Positions 25,101-38,086 of a stretch of DNA of 64,000 bases are shown here, in pieces. A model generated the notes under the pieces. It saw only the letters and a program-made list of their open reading frames with translations. It was not told where the DNA came from and did no database searches. How positions within the stretch are numbered: position 1 is the first letter of the stretch; each line of letters starts with the position of its first letter. The position numbers were made by a program, and so were the translations under genes. This DNA comes from Liolophura sinensis (lineage: Eukaryota; Mollusca; Polyplacophora; Chitonida; Chitonidae), in contig NC_088299.1 of assembly GCF_032854445.1 (NCBI RefSeq), forward strand, positions 9,291,608 through 9,355,607, read 5' to 3'.

Positions 25101-28100
25101 GGCTGCTCCATGACGTAGAAGTAGATGCCCGTCTGAGCGGCTGTTTGGATGGCAGCGTGGATGAGCAGTGACATGATGGGTGGGACTGTCAGCAGACTGA
25201 CAGGTGGCACTTCTCTCACCAACTCCTTGTACGCAGCTGTTCGGCCAACTGTCACCAAGGATAAACATACATGTCCGTCTACATGTAAACTATGTATCCA
25301 CTTTCATTAGTATTAACAAAATTTATCTCTAATTTCATGGAATTTTACATCATCTTTAAACAGCTCTGCAGAACAAAATAGATGAAAAATCACACAAAAT
25401 ATCATGTCATTTACAATAAATCACGCATAAATCAGTAAGCCACGCATATATCAGTAAATCACACACACAACTAAACTTCACCTAAACTTTGGCCTATAAA
25501 AATGCAATTTCAGAAGCACAAAGACCATAAAACCATATTTTTGGTGTCATTAGTTAAGTTCTCGTGATAAAGTAATGATCAAATTTCACAAAAAAACCCA
25601 ACAAATTAATGAAATGCCTCACTTGAAAAATACTAAACTTTCAGTGAAATACCGTAACCACATTTCTGTTCTATAGTGGCGGGGAGGCCAGTTTACATGG
25701 CATAGCAATTGGTAGGTACAAATGTTTGATGAAATTATATGTGATTTTATGCTACACACAGGGTTTTGAATAAATCTAAGTTCATGCTTCACAAGTGCTG
25801 CCACCACTGAAGCACAAAGCTGAAGACCCCAGGCAAGACCACCCATCCAGTCACATTATTCTGACGCTAGGACGACTAGTCCTGTTTCCATGCTCTAATC
25901 TCTCAGTGCTGAGCGCCAAGCGAGGCAACAACAAGTAGCATTTTTGAAGTCTCTAAAACCCGACCCGGGTTTGATCTGGGTCCCCTGACTTCAAGGCATA
26001 CGCTCTAACCATTAGGCGGCAAAAAGTTAATATTCTGTTGAAAGCTAAAAGTTTCCTCTAGAGCACAGCTAGTAAAATTGCCTGTTTGGAAGGCAAACTG
26101 TATAAAATCCTGACAAAATTCCTTCTCAGGAACGAAAAGCAGGATGTTTGTGTCTATGTTAACTTCATGCAAGATGACATGAACATACTTACACGTAATA
26201 CCAAGTGTGGTGATGAGGAAGAGGTCGATGTAAAGAAATTGAAAGTCTGTTAAGTTGTTACTGATCTAAAATCAGGGAAAGAAGAAAAAACATATTCATT
26301 GTTAAAATATGATTAATATGTAATATATCTGTAAAAGTTTTTATAACACGGAAGAGAACAAAAAAAAAACAAAAAAACTGTGAAGGAGACATCACTTACA
26401 ATGACTTAATGAATAGTAGTATGAAGCGCATCTCCAGGATGGTCACACACATTCCTTGTGCGAAGTCATAGAGGTTATTTATTTGATTTACGTTTCATAC
26501 GCCATACTCAAGAATATTTCACCTATACGACAACGGCAAGCATTATGGTAGCAAAACAACCAGGCTGAGCCTGGGGCGAAAATGGATGACCATATGCTGG
26601 TTACTGACAGCCCTAACCACGTACAGTAGTATAGACAAAGCCAGCAAGGTTGGAAGGAGGTAATATAAAATGAAATACAACAGTACATACCCAGTAGAGA
26701 AGACAGACGGAGACAAATTGAGTAAGACTGTAGCCGGCCATGTATTTGAACACTCCAAACGATGTCACCAGGGCTGCCCTCCCTTCTCTGCGAGAAAACA
26801 GGTATTCAAGTTTAAATAACTAGAGGATATTGCCCATTGACGGTTTAACACCATGAATATTTTTTAAGTGAGAGGTAGGAAAGGTCACAAAGGGGACGTT
26901 AAGTGTCCACTGGATTACTGATTCCATCTTTCACAAGAAAAATATTTATGGTATTCAAAATTCACTATGCAATATTCCCTTTATCACTTACATTCTGACC
27001 ATGCCATGATTTTGTGTATCAGATCAAATTAAGCAATCTTTTTTTAGCTACAGGTTACACAGGCTTGTGTATAGTTTGACATGGTGTATGATGTGCTGTC
27101 CCTAGATCATCCACGACTCTTGATTGCCATTGGTTAATCCGAAGGGTTAAAATGTTGACATACACAGCCCTAGAAAATATGAAAAATAGGGACAGCTAAA
27201 AAAACAATGCTGTGGAGAAAAACCAATTTTGCCACGTCAACTTGCGGTTTACCGGAGCACTTTTAAAATCCCTTATTTTACAGGGTTTATGCTGATAACA
27301 GGTGTACACTGAACGAGATGAACAAACAGTACTATTTACAAGCTACGAGAAATGTGACTCACAAAGTTTTGTGAAAGTGACCCGTGGTCTGCATGATTTT
27401 TTCTTATCTCAGCTTTACATACATGTACACCCAAGAATGGCTTTGTATTTTATAAATATTATAGGGATAGAAATGTTCTCCACATGTTGAGAGGGGTCTA
27501 TGGGGTTTTAAACTCTGGGTGCAGCTCAGGGTTAATATTTCACACCCAGTGATTAAATCCCCATTCTCAACACGCAGATAAGTAATACTGTATGATGTTG
27601 TGTCTCATTGTTGTGTCTCATTGTTGTGTCTTATAGTTGTGTCTCATCGTTGTGTCTTATCGTTGTGTCTCATCGATGTGTCTTATAGTTGTGTCTCATC
27701 GTTGTGTCTCATTGTTGTGTCTCATCGTTGTGTCTTATTGTTGTGTCTCATTGTTGCATGATGTAGACATGTAAATGTTAATTTATACATATTTTACCAC
27801 ATCATCCCACTAAGCTCAGACTGAAAGTCAAAGGAACATTTCATAATGTCACAGCATTTGGGTATAAAATATCAAAATGTAAGGTCAAGTGTGACATTTA
27901 TCTGGTGAAATATCACTTTAATCAGTGAACGAAATCCTGACATTTCACTATTCTTGTTGCGCATTACTGGCATAGTGACCTGAGGACGATCCGGTAAATA
28001 TGAACTGATGAAAATTTCCAAAAACAACAACAACAACAACAGCATACACAAGATGTCCGTGAACTAGAAGTAGCTGTTCTCCATAAAAGAACAATTCTGT

Positions 28101-31100
28101 CTAATCAATAGCTTACATACAGAACATGAAGCCGTCTTGCCACAAGTCAGGTGAAAGCCGATGACAGGGAAGTCGCATAATGTGTATATTGTTGTGGTCC
28201 ACAATTTCTAAGTCTATGTCATTACAGTGCTGGTAACTGGAGGTCGCACAATGCGAGACAGTGCCAGGTTTTATGAGACGGCATGTAGTTATACTATCAT
28301 GAAGTCTGTCATTTGATTTCTAAATTTTCAGACACTTAATGGGACAAGAGTGGTACTGACCTGATCATTGTTGGGACACATTCGATGTTTGGTTTTTTGG
28401 AGGTAAAAGGTGAGGCAACTGATGCCTCTGCTTCTGACAAGGAGATCCCTGCGTGTGCCGTTTTCAGAGCCCCACAATCATTGGCCCCATCTCCACACAT
28501 GCCCACATAATATCTGCAAAAACATCACACTCTCGTAACGAACACTTCGGTCAACAACAGTATTTCTGTGGGACTCAAAAGTGTCAGGAAATGAGCGCAA
28601 TCCAAATCAATACCCTGCTCCTTCATTAATAAACCCCTCTAAAGAAAACATGTCTGTGTAAATACTCACTCCAAAGATAAGAAACAAGAGTGATTAACTA
28701 ACCATGCCATACAACTTCCACATAACTCTTTACCAATGTTTATTTATATAATTGGTGTTTTAAGCTGTACTCAAGAATATTTCACTTATGCGACGGCGGC
28801 CAGTATCATGGTGGGACATATTATAGTGGATGACCCAAGCCAACCTCCAGTTTCCTCAAGTATACGTATTAACAGGGATAAGTTTTTATCGGTAAGAAGA
28901 AGTAGCCACTCACCCCAACTCCTGAAGGACCTCAATAAGTTGAGCTTTCTGGTCAGGGGTCATCCGTGCAAACACAGCGCCACGGACAACAATCTATCAA
29001 CCAAATCACAAAGCAATCTGTCGATCAAATCACTGAACAATCTCACAGGGTAAAAGCTGACCTTACAGAGTAAATACTGACCTTACAAAGTACACACTAA
29101 CCTTACAAAGTAAACATAAACCTTATAGGCACTATAAGGCACTATTATAGGCACAAAGTAGGCACTAACTATACAAATTATGCGCTGACCTTACTTAGTA
29201 AATACTGACCTTTACAAAGTACACACTAACCTTACGAAGTACACAATAGCCTTACAATGTATGCATTAGCTTTACAAAGTAAACACAGACCTTACAAAGT
29301 AGACACTAACCATACAAAGTACACACTGACCTTACATGGTACACACTAAGCTTACACAGTACACACTGACCTTACAGAGTACACACTGACCTTACAGAGC
29401 ACACACTGACCTTACAGAACACACACTAAGCTTACAAAGCACACACTAACCTTACAGAGCACACATTGACTTCACTGAGTACACACTGACCTCATAGAGT
29501 AGACACTGACCTTACAGAATAGACAATGACCTTACAGAGTACACGCTAACCTTACAGAGTACACGCTAATCTTACAGAGCACACACTGACTTCACAGAGT
29601 ACACACACTAACCTTACATAGTACACACTGACCTCACAGAGTACACACACTAACCTTACATAGTAGACACTGACCTTACAGAGTACACATTGACCCTACA
29701 GAACACACACTAACCTTACAGAGCCCACACTGAGGTTACAGAGCACACAATGACCGTACAGAGCACACAATGACCTTACAAAGCACACACTGACCTTACA
29801 AAGCACACACTGACCTTACAGAGCACCTCTGGGAAGTGCTTCCTGACTGCCTCCCAGGACCTCCCCATGAGGGCAAAGTGAAACTGTGGATTGTCGTCAT
29901 CAATCTGAATCCTCGTTCCATCCTGCAAGGGAAGAAGAAAACGTTGACAGAAACTATTCAAAGGGATACTCACATATACGGTCTTAACGCCAAATCGGCA
30001 ATGTTTCAGCCATATCATGGCAACAACTTGTAGTCAAAATTCTTGTAATAAAGAGACTTCCATGCTTCCTTTCAGTGGAGTGTCTGAACAGTTTGGCGTT
30101 CATCCTCTTTAAATTTAAATCAAATTAAAACAAACAGGTCTAACTCTTCTAAAACGCAACAAAATCATGTGTTCGCCAAGTGTTGCACTCCTCACCAGTA
30201 TCTTCTGAGTTTGGGTATTACTGACCTTTGCCCCCAATTTGGCCACCAATTAAAGGTATGAAAAATTGCCTCCCTGTTACCCTGCACATTAACACATAGA
30301 AACATCACATAATGTTTCCATACCCCTGCTGTCCGGCTGGTGAACACCTCCTCCACATGTTTCTCCTTGTCATCTGCATAAATAAACTCCAGAGTGGGCT
30401 CCTTAGAGCTGGAGTCCAGGCCAGCGTTGTGCTTGGTGTTGACCATCACAATACGGTCAGTCCGGCCGACCATGCCACACTCTCGTGCCACGCTTAGGGC
30501 AGTTAACATATTATCACCTGCAGACAGGTAACATCGAAGGTTCTTGTATTTCAAGACATAAGTATAAAGCATATAGTGTTGTACAGCATACATGTCTACA
30601 TTTATCTACTTGTTTCTTTGACTGTGGTTTAATATCATATTCTGGTCACTGTGAGTTCAAGTCCAGCTCATGTTGGACATAAGAAGATACGTTGGAAGAT
30701 CTGCCAGCAACCTGTGGATGGTCGTGGGTTTCCCTTAGGCTTTGCCCGGTTTCCACCCACCATAATGCTGGCCGCCGTCGTATAAGTGAAATATTCTTGA
30801 GTATGGGGTAAAACACCAATCAAATAAATATATAAAAATAAATATCATTTTCAAGAATTTATCACCTACCGGTATACGGCTGCAACTAGTTTTATGAGTG
30901 TATGAAACTGGAGTGCTTAGTGTATACCACCAACCTTTAGCTAGTTATTGGGAAATTCTCCCACCTTTGACACACAGTACTGTACATCATACAGATAGAG
31001 CCCAAGTGGCCTCCAGTGATTTTCATGCAAGGCCACACATTATGTCAAAATTAAGATATAAATTTTTGTACAGTCAGTGCAATGAAATAAAAGAATTTTT

Positions 31101-31538
31101 TTTTTTCAAATATTAATATAATATTTTATTAAGCAATATTCCCCATAATTTGGGCTTTTCCTTTAGAATGTCCTGTAATCTGTGCACCTGTCATGGGTAT
31201 CAAATGTACTTCTGTTTGATCCTAGTGTATTTTTCAGGACACTGATTTGACCCATATACCTGGAACTTGAAATGTGTGTTATGCAAGACAGATGACCCTT
31301 GGCCCACTAGGCGATACCATATCTTGGCCATCTCCAGTATAACTACATGTATCTTGCGTAATCTTCAAACACAAATCGTCTCAGTCGTCACTCACCTGTG
31401 ACCATGATGGTACGGATGTTGGCCTCTCTCAGCTGGTGGATCACAGGTGTGCTTTCTGGCTTAAGCTGGTTCTCCATAATTAACAGGCCAACCAACGTCA
31501 ATCCTTTCTCCACCTGCTCTCTGTACAAAGGCATACAT

Positions 31539-31602
<64 letters not shown>

Positions 31603-34600
31603 GTACTGTAATTTGTCAACCTTTCGCAGGTTTGTAAGGTGTTTATACAAGCACATTTTAAGGGTGTTATTTTTATAGAATGATAAAATTATACTGCTTG
31701 TGAACACCTAAAACTGGGTAATCCAACTAATATAGTTTTGTTTCCAAAACTGAAGTGAAAGGTGCATAAATAGCACTGAAAGTTGCTCTTTCATCTGCGA
31801 AAAGGTTGAGGAAATAGGGTAGGTCATGAGCAAAGCTTGAATTTATAATTCAGCTGTGACGTTGCTAGGTACGTGTCCTGCGCCTCTGATGCCATAAAAT
31901 CTGAAAAGACCACGTGACAAACCTGGCTTACCCCCTGGTAAGGCTATACACTGTGAACAACAATCCTTCGTGAAATCACAGCAATAAACAGAAGCAACTT
32001 TGCTTTCAAAAAATATAATCCACTGGCAAGGTCCTACAGAGATTACTATTATTATTTAATGTTGTTGATGTACAAAAACTCGTCCTGTTTTTCCTCGATA
32101 ACAACGACACTTCCTCTCTGACTCACACATGGTCTTGAAATTTTCATTTACTATTAATGTGACTGGCAAGACATGAGTAGGGGAATTGGCAAGTGAAACG
32201 ATGCTGAATTTTTGAAATCTTTATGGAGATTTTCCACGGGTTATTGGAGCCCAAAAGTATGAAACAAACAACCAAAGACAAGCTAAAATGTGCTATAAAA
32301 TATTAAGATACAAGTGCCTGTGTTGAAATGCCAGACGTTTGTAACCCTTCATAAATCCATGCACATTGGCATGTTGATGTTGAACACTGCTGAATGTGAT
32401 AACCCACATTTACATGTATGTATCATTTGTAAACTACAATCTAATGAATACAATACTGTTTGCTAATAATTTTAAACAGTGGAAATTGAGCAAACGTCAT
32501 TTGAAAGTAAGTTCATCAACATGTCAACCTGCTGATATCTAGCATAAGACTTCGAGATTTTCATGTTTACTGTCAAAAAAAAAAAATACATAATTTTTCT
32601 TTTTCTGCATCAGCCTCAATTTTTAAAGAGTTACCTTGGCGTCAAAACATCTGTGCCTTGAAAGCAAGGTAAATTGATAAAGACTGGGATAGTCTGAATT
32701 GCTTTCCTAAATTGTGAAAATATCGCAGTGAATTAAAACCGATATTGTACGTTTCATTAGAGTATATGGAAACAAAATATTTCTGTCCCGTCCACTTTGC
32801 CTGGTGTGACGTCACCTACGAACACATGACGTCATCAATCGCTGATGTATATCCACAAATGACGCATCACTGATTCAGCAGTAGCTTTTCTCTCTCCATG
32901 ACAACACTGAGACACGTCACCTGTCAAAGGTTGCTTTAGAGTTCAACACAAATGCTCCATCCACCAACATCCATGAAAAGTTGCAAAAACAAAGATGCAC
33001 CCTCTTCGTACTGCATTCACAGTGAGTGAGTGCTTGGGGTTTAACGTCGTTCTCAACAATGTTTCAGTCATATGACGACGAAACTGCATTCACAAGGACG
33101 AAATAAATACAATTATTTTCATACAAAAACGTCATGTAGTTTTTGAAACTAAGTTACCTCTGGACACGCTGTATTTTAACATAGTTTAATTTGGTGGGCA
33201 GTGGTTTCCATGCCAATGCTAGAACTCTGTAACCATGCTGTGTGTAGCCCATGAGAACCTCGTGGAAATTGGACGGCACTAGAAATAAAAAAAGGGCATT
33301 TTGACCACAGGCAATAAACATGCATACACTACAAACATTATATCGTACAGTATTCAAGCCAACTACGACACATTCCGTGTGGTTACAATGATTATATATA
33401 TATAACATATAAAAGGTTTAAATGTGCAATATGGTAACGTTCACAGTCTGCAAAGAACCCTTCCCTGATGTAAAAAATCTTAGTGTACACAACCACTTTA
33501 TAGGCTCATATCCTTTGTTTGGGAAGTCAGTATTTCAGACACAGCTAGCATTTTTAATTTAATTTACACCTTTAATTTTTACATCCACGAATAGAGAGGA
33601 TGTTTTAAGTGTTAGACGGAACATAAATATTTATTTATTTATTCGATTGGTGTTTTACGCCGTACTCAAGAATATTTCACTTATACGACGGTGGCTAGCA
33701 TTATGGTGGGTGGAAACCGGGCAGAGCCTAGGGGAAACCCACGACCATCCGCAGGCTGCTGCAGGCCTTCCCAAGTACGACCGGAGAGGAAGCCAGCATG
33801 AGCTGGACTTGAACTCACAGCGACCGCATTGGTGAGAGACTCCTGGGTCATTATGCTGCGCTAGCGCGCTAACCAACTGAGCCACGGAGGCCCCGAAAGA
33901 TAAATAAATGACATATTTATAGGAGAACACAAGCAAAGAAAAGGAGGTACTATGTTTTTGTCTTTGTCGAATGTACATATATATTTTAGTTGTTTGTTTG
34001 ATTGGTGTTTTATTACATACACAAGAACATTTCATTTAATACAACAGCAGCCAACATTATAGTGGGAAGAAACCAGGCAGAGCAGGGGAGAACCCATGAC
34101 CATTTGTAGGTTGCTGACAGCCCTTCCCCACGTACTGCCAGGAAAGAAGTCAGCATGAGCTGGACATGACCTCACAGTGACGGCATTGGTGAGAGGCTCC
34201 TGGGTCATTGTGCCAGAATTTTGGGACACACAAGACTGTAAAACAGCCTTGCACAAATCTGCAGCTCTAGCCAAACCAAAATTTGTTACAATATTTTTTC
34301 GACTGACTAAATCCAAAAAGACTTCTGTAAACACAGCTGGTGAGAATACTGACTGGGAGCTAATATGAAACCTGCATCTAATGCAATGCAATGCAACGAC
34401 CCTAGAAGCCTTTCACCATTGCAGTCACTGTCTATGAGTTCAAGTCCAGCTCATCCTGGCTTCCTCTCCAGACATACATGGGAAGGTCTGGCAGCAACCT
34501 GGAGATGTGGGTTTCCCCCAGGCTCTGGCCGGTTTTCTACCAAAACACTGGGCGCCAGTAAATATTCTTGAGTACCATGTAAAAGACCAATCAAATAAAT

Positions 34601-37600
34601 ACTGAAAGCCCACCTCTGAGCCGCAGATTTGGACTTACCCGTATCAGGCTTACACAATGAAGTGATCATTTCAGGAGCGCCTTTAGCGTAGAGATCAAAG
34701 TTGGAGTTTCCCAGGGTCCTGGCAATGACGGACATTCGCTGGAGACTGGATGAGAAGGTGAACTGTCGCATGATCCCCACCTCAGGGGCCTAAAACAAGT
34801 GTATGAAAGATCTTTTATATACTGGAGAGGCTGTAACTGAGGGAAGATAAGTGTACCATCAAACTTTTAGCATAATTGTAAGAGATAGTATGTTTAGAAG
34901 GAAAAAACAGCAAAGGTGCACAGGTCCTTGAAAAAATAAGTTATTTAGTCATTTATTTATTTGATTAGTGTTTTACGCCGTACCCAAGAATATTTCACTT
35001 ATACAACGGCGGCCAGCATTATGGTGACAAGGGAAAACCCACAACCATCCACAGGTTACTGACAGAACTTTCTACGTACGGAGAGGAAGCTAGCATGAGC
35101 TGGACTTGAACTCAGTGACCACATTGGTGAGAGGCTCTTGGGTCATTACGCTGCGCAAGCGCACTAACCAACTGAACCACGGAGGCCCCCGAAAAAATAA
35201 GTGATCAAGGGAATGAAAAGAATAGCTCCCCATGATAAGCTGCAAATGTAGCATTAGGTCTCCAAGCCTGTAACAAAATATGATTCTGATGAAACAAACG
35301 ACAAAATTAAAAAAAATGGACCAAGTTTGACCAACCTGGGTATGAATGCTGTAATCATACAGTGTTAAAGTGAACATAAAGTCTGCCACCATATATCGCG
35401 TGGACATGAAAAAAATGGCACGTACTTTAATGCTGTATTGCTCCATTATCATTTGTTCATACCCTTTCAACCTTTAGACATTCAAATGGCATGATTTTGT
35501 TACTATACTGACCAATTTTCAAGGTCATAGCTTGTGTAGTCTGTACACAGGGTTAAAATGAAAACATAGCCTCAAAAATGCAAGTTCTGGTGACCCACAC
35601 TGCATCACCTGTCATGTGTCATGAGTAAAGCGTGCGCTACATCTGTGGGACACAAGTCAATCAAGTGTGGTCTGAAAAAATTGTCTGGCTCTAGTGTCAG
35701 AGAAACCTTTCTGCCAGACAGGCACAAGTTTTGCTGAATCAAGATGGTTTTCTCTGCGGCAGACAAGGAACTGATCACCTTTTCAAGTAAAACAAGGTAG
35801 AACATCATTTTGAAATGTTCGTAACATGCGTTTTGACTCTATTTTGATTATGATCCCATGAAGAGAAATCTTAAAGGATGAAATTGACGTAAGAGGGTTT
35901 CGTAAATACTGAGTGTCAAAGTACAGCCATTTTTTTTATGCCCACCCGATATACAGAGAAAAAATGATAAAAGACACAGTTATCACAGAAAAATATCTTT
36001 TATAAGTTAACATAAGTTTTGAAAGCCGAGAAGATGAATTTCAGCACTGGTGATACGGCACTGTTGGACAATTCAATCTGAGCAGGGAACTGAGAACTTG
36101 TGTCACAAAGTGTACATGTTGGGCATGATACAGCAGCAGGAACTTATCAGGGTGAGCTGGCAAAAAAACCACCTCGGGAGAGTCGTTGTTTGAAGAAAAA
36201 TATTGTGACTTTGCATTATTTTTCCTTAGAAAGTCAGATTTATTACGAAAATATCTTCTCGAAATCTGAATGAAAGAGATATATCAGTCAGAAGGTCCTG
36301 CTGTGTTCGGTAAATTGCCTGAAGTCAGTACAGCCAGCTAGACCAAATGCTTACACCCATGCGGGACAAGGACGAGCAGGGCCGCTAAAACATGATGCTT
36401 GTGTCCATGAACATCGCCCTGACCGATCACCAAAGTAACATCTGCCCTTTGAGCACAACACAGCTGATACTCACTGGCTGGGTATCAGGTGTTTTTAACA
36501 GTATTATCGTTAATAGGGATTACACTTTCTGAATATAGCAGGAGATTCTAGTGCTGAAATTTGGCTGAGACCATTGAAGGCCTGTTGGTCGAGTGGTCTA
36601 GACGGTTGACATATATTGCTGGCGGTTAGGTGCCTGACTCTGAGGTCGCTGGCTCGAAACCCGCAATGGTCTCAGCCAAATTTCAGCACTAGAATCTGTG
36701 CTATATTCAGAAAGTGTAATCCCTATTAACGATAATACTGTTACTTAATCCACTTTCTAAATGACATCTATAACCTATCTGATCAGGTGTTTTTGTTTGT
36801 ATTTTCTCATTGTCCCATTGTTTAATACTGATGGAATGGGAGAGCTTCTGGGTTTTGTGACGTCACATAAGATAGCTATAGCATGGCAAAATCACCAAAA
36901 GAGTGGCTAGATACTGACGATTGTTTGATGTTTATTTTGTTGATAAGCAGTGTAGAATTTTTTAAAATATTTTTAGAATATTTCTGAAATACTACTTTAT
37001 TAATTAATTCAGATTTGTTGGCTGACTTTATGTTCACTTTTACAAAGAAATAGACAGGTGGCCAGCTGGTGAGACACTGACTGCTGTGTCAAAATGCTTG
37101 AGCCAGTTTTGCCCACATTCATATTCTCATGACAGAAACAAAGTACAAACCTTGGTGGTGCCGTTGTTAGCAGTGATATGGTGGCTGGTTCTTGGGCGGA
37201 CTACAGTGGGTATCATCATGTCAAATCTTGTCTCTTCCATGCCTGGCTCCTCCAGCACCTGGAATTATAAACACTTTTCTTTATACAACACAATAATCAC
37301 AGCTGATATAAATATACACATATGTTTACATGTATATCAATCAAGGACCCAGCATTTAGGGTACAGAATCAGACAATTTTTGTAGTAAGAGATCTAATGA
37401 AGCTTTCAAACACTATTTTGATCATATACATTACTACCTCCTTGTAGTAAGCTGGAAATGATGCCAACATACTTATTGTGCTGTCTCACTGAAATGCCAT
37501 GCCAAAGACACAAGACAGGTGTCCAGAAAATTTACAGCACAGTCACACTGGGCTGACCAATACTTGGGCTACATGTATGTGCTATTATGCTCAGACAAGC

Positions 37601-38051
37601 GGTCCAGGAAACTTCAAGGTTGTATGTTTCAAAGGGGCGGCTTGACTCAGGACTTGAACCGGGGCCTCTGGGCTATTCAGTGTTTGTTGATCTGAGTATA
37701 TCAACAATATCCTAAGCCTTACAGCCAAGTATTATGACATCATATTACGTGTGAAACATTAAAATGAATGAGTTTAGCCAAATGCCACTTCAGAAATATT
37801 ACAGCCACACTGTGAGGGGGTCAAACATTAGAAAAAACATACAAATTTTCTCAGAGGGCTCTGAACCAGCAATCCTCCCAGGAGCCTTCCATCAATGTGG
37901 TCACTGAGAGTTCAAGTCAGCTCATACTGGCTTCCTCTCTGGTCATACGTGGGAAGGTCCCCTGGGCTATGCTCGGTTTCCTCCCACTATAATGCTGGCC
38001 GCTGTCGTATAAATGAAATATTCTTGAGTATGGCGTAAAACACCAATCAAA

Positions 38052-38086
<35 letters not shown>

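Noticed and set aside
36580-36663. Functional tRNA gene
   Set aside because: A and B boxes are present but the stem pairing is poor and it sits inside a retroposed hairpin; treated as a SINE head.
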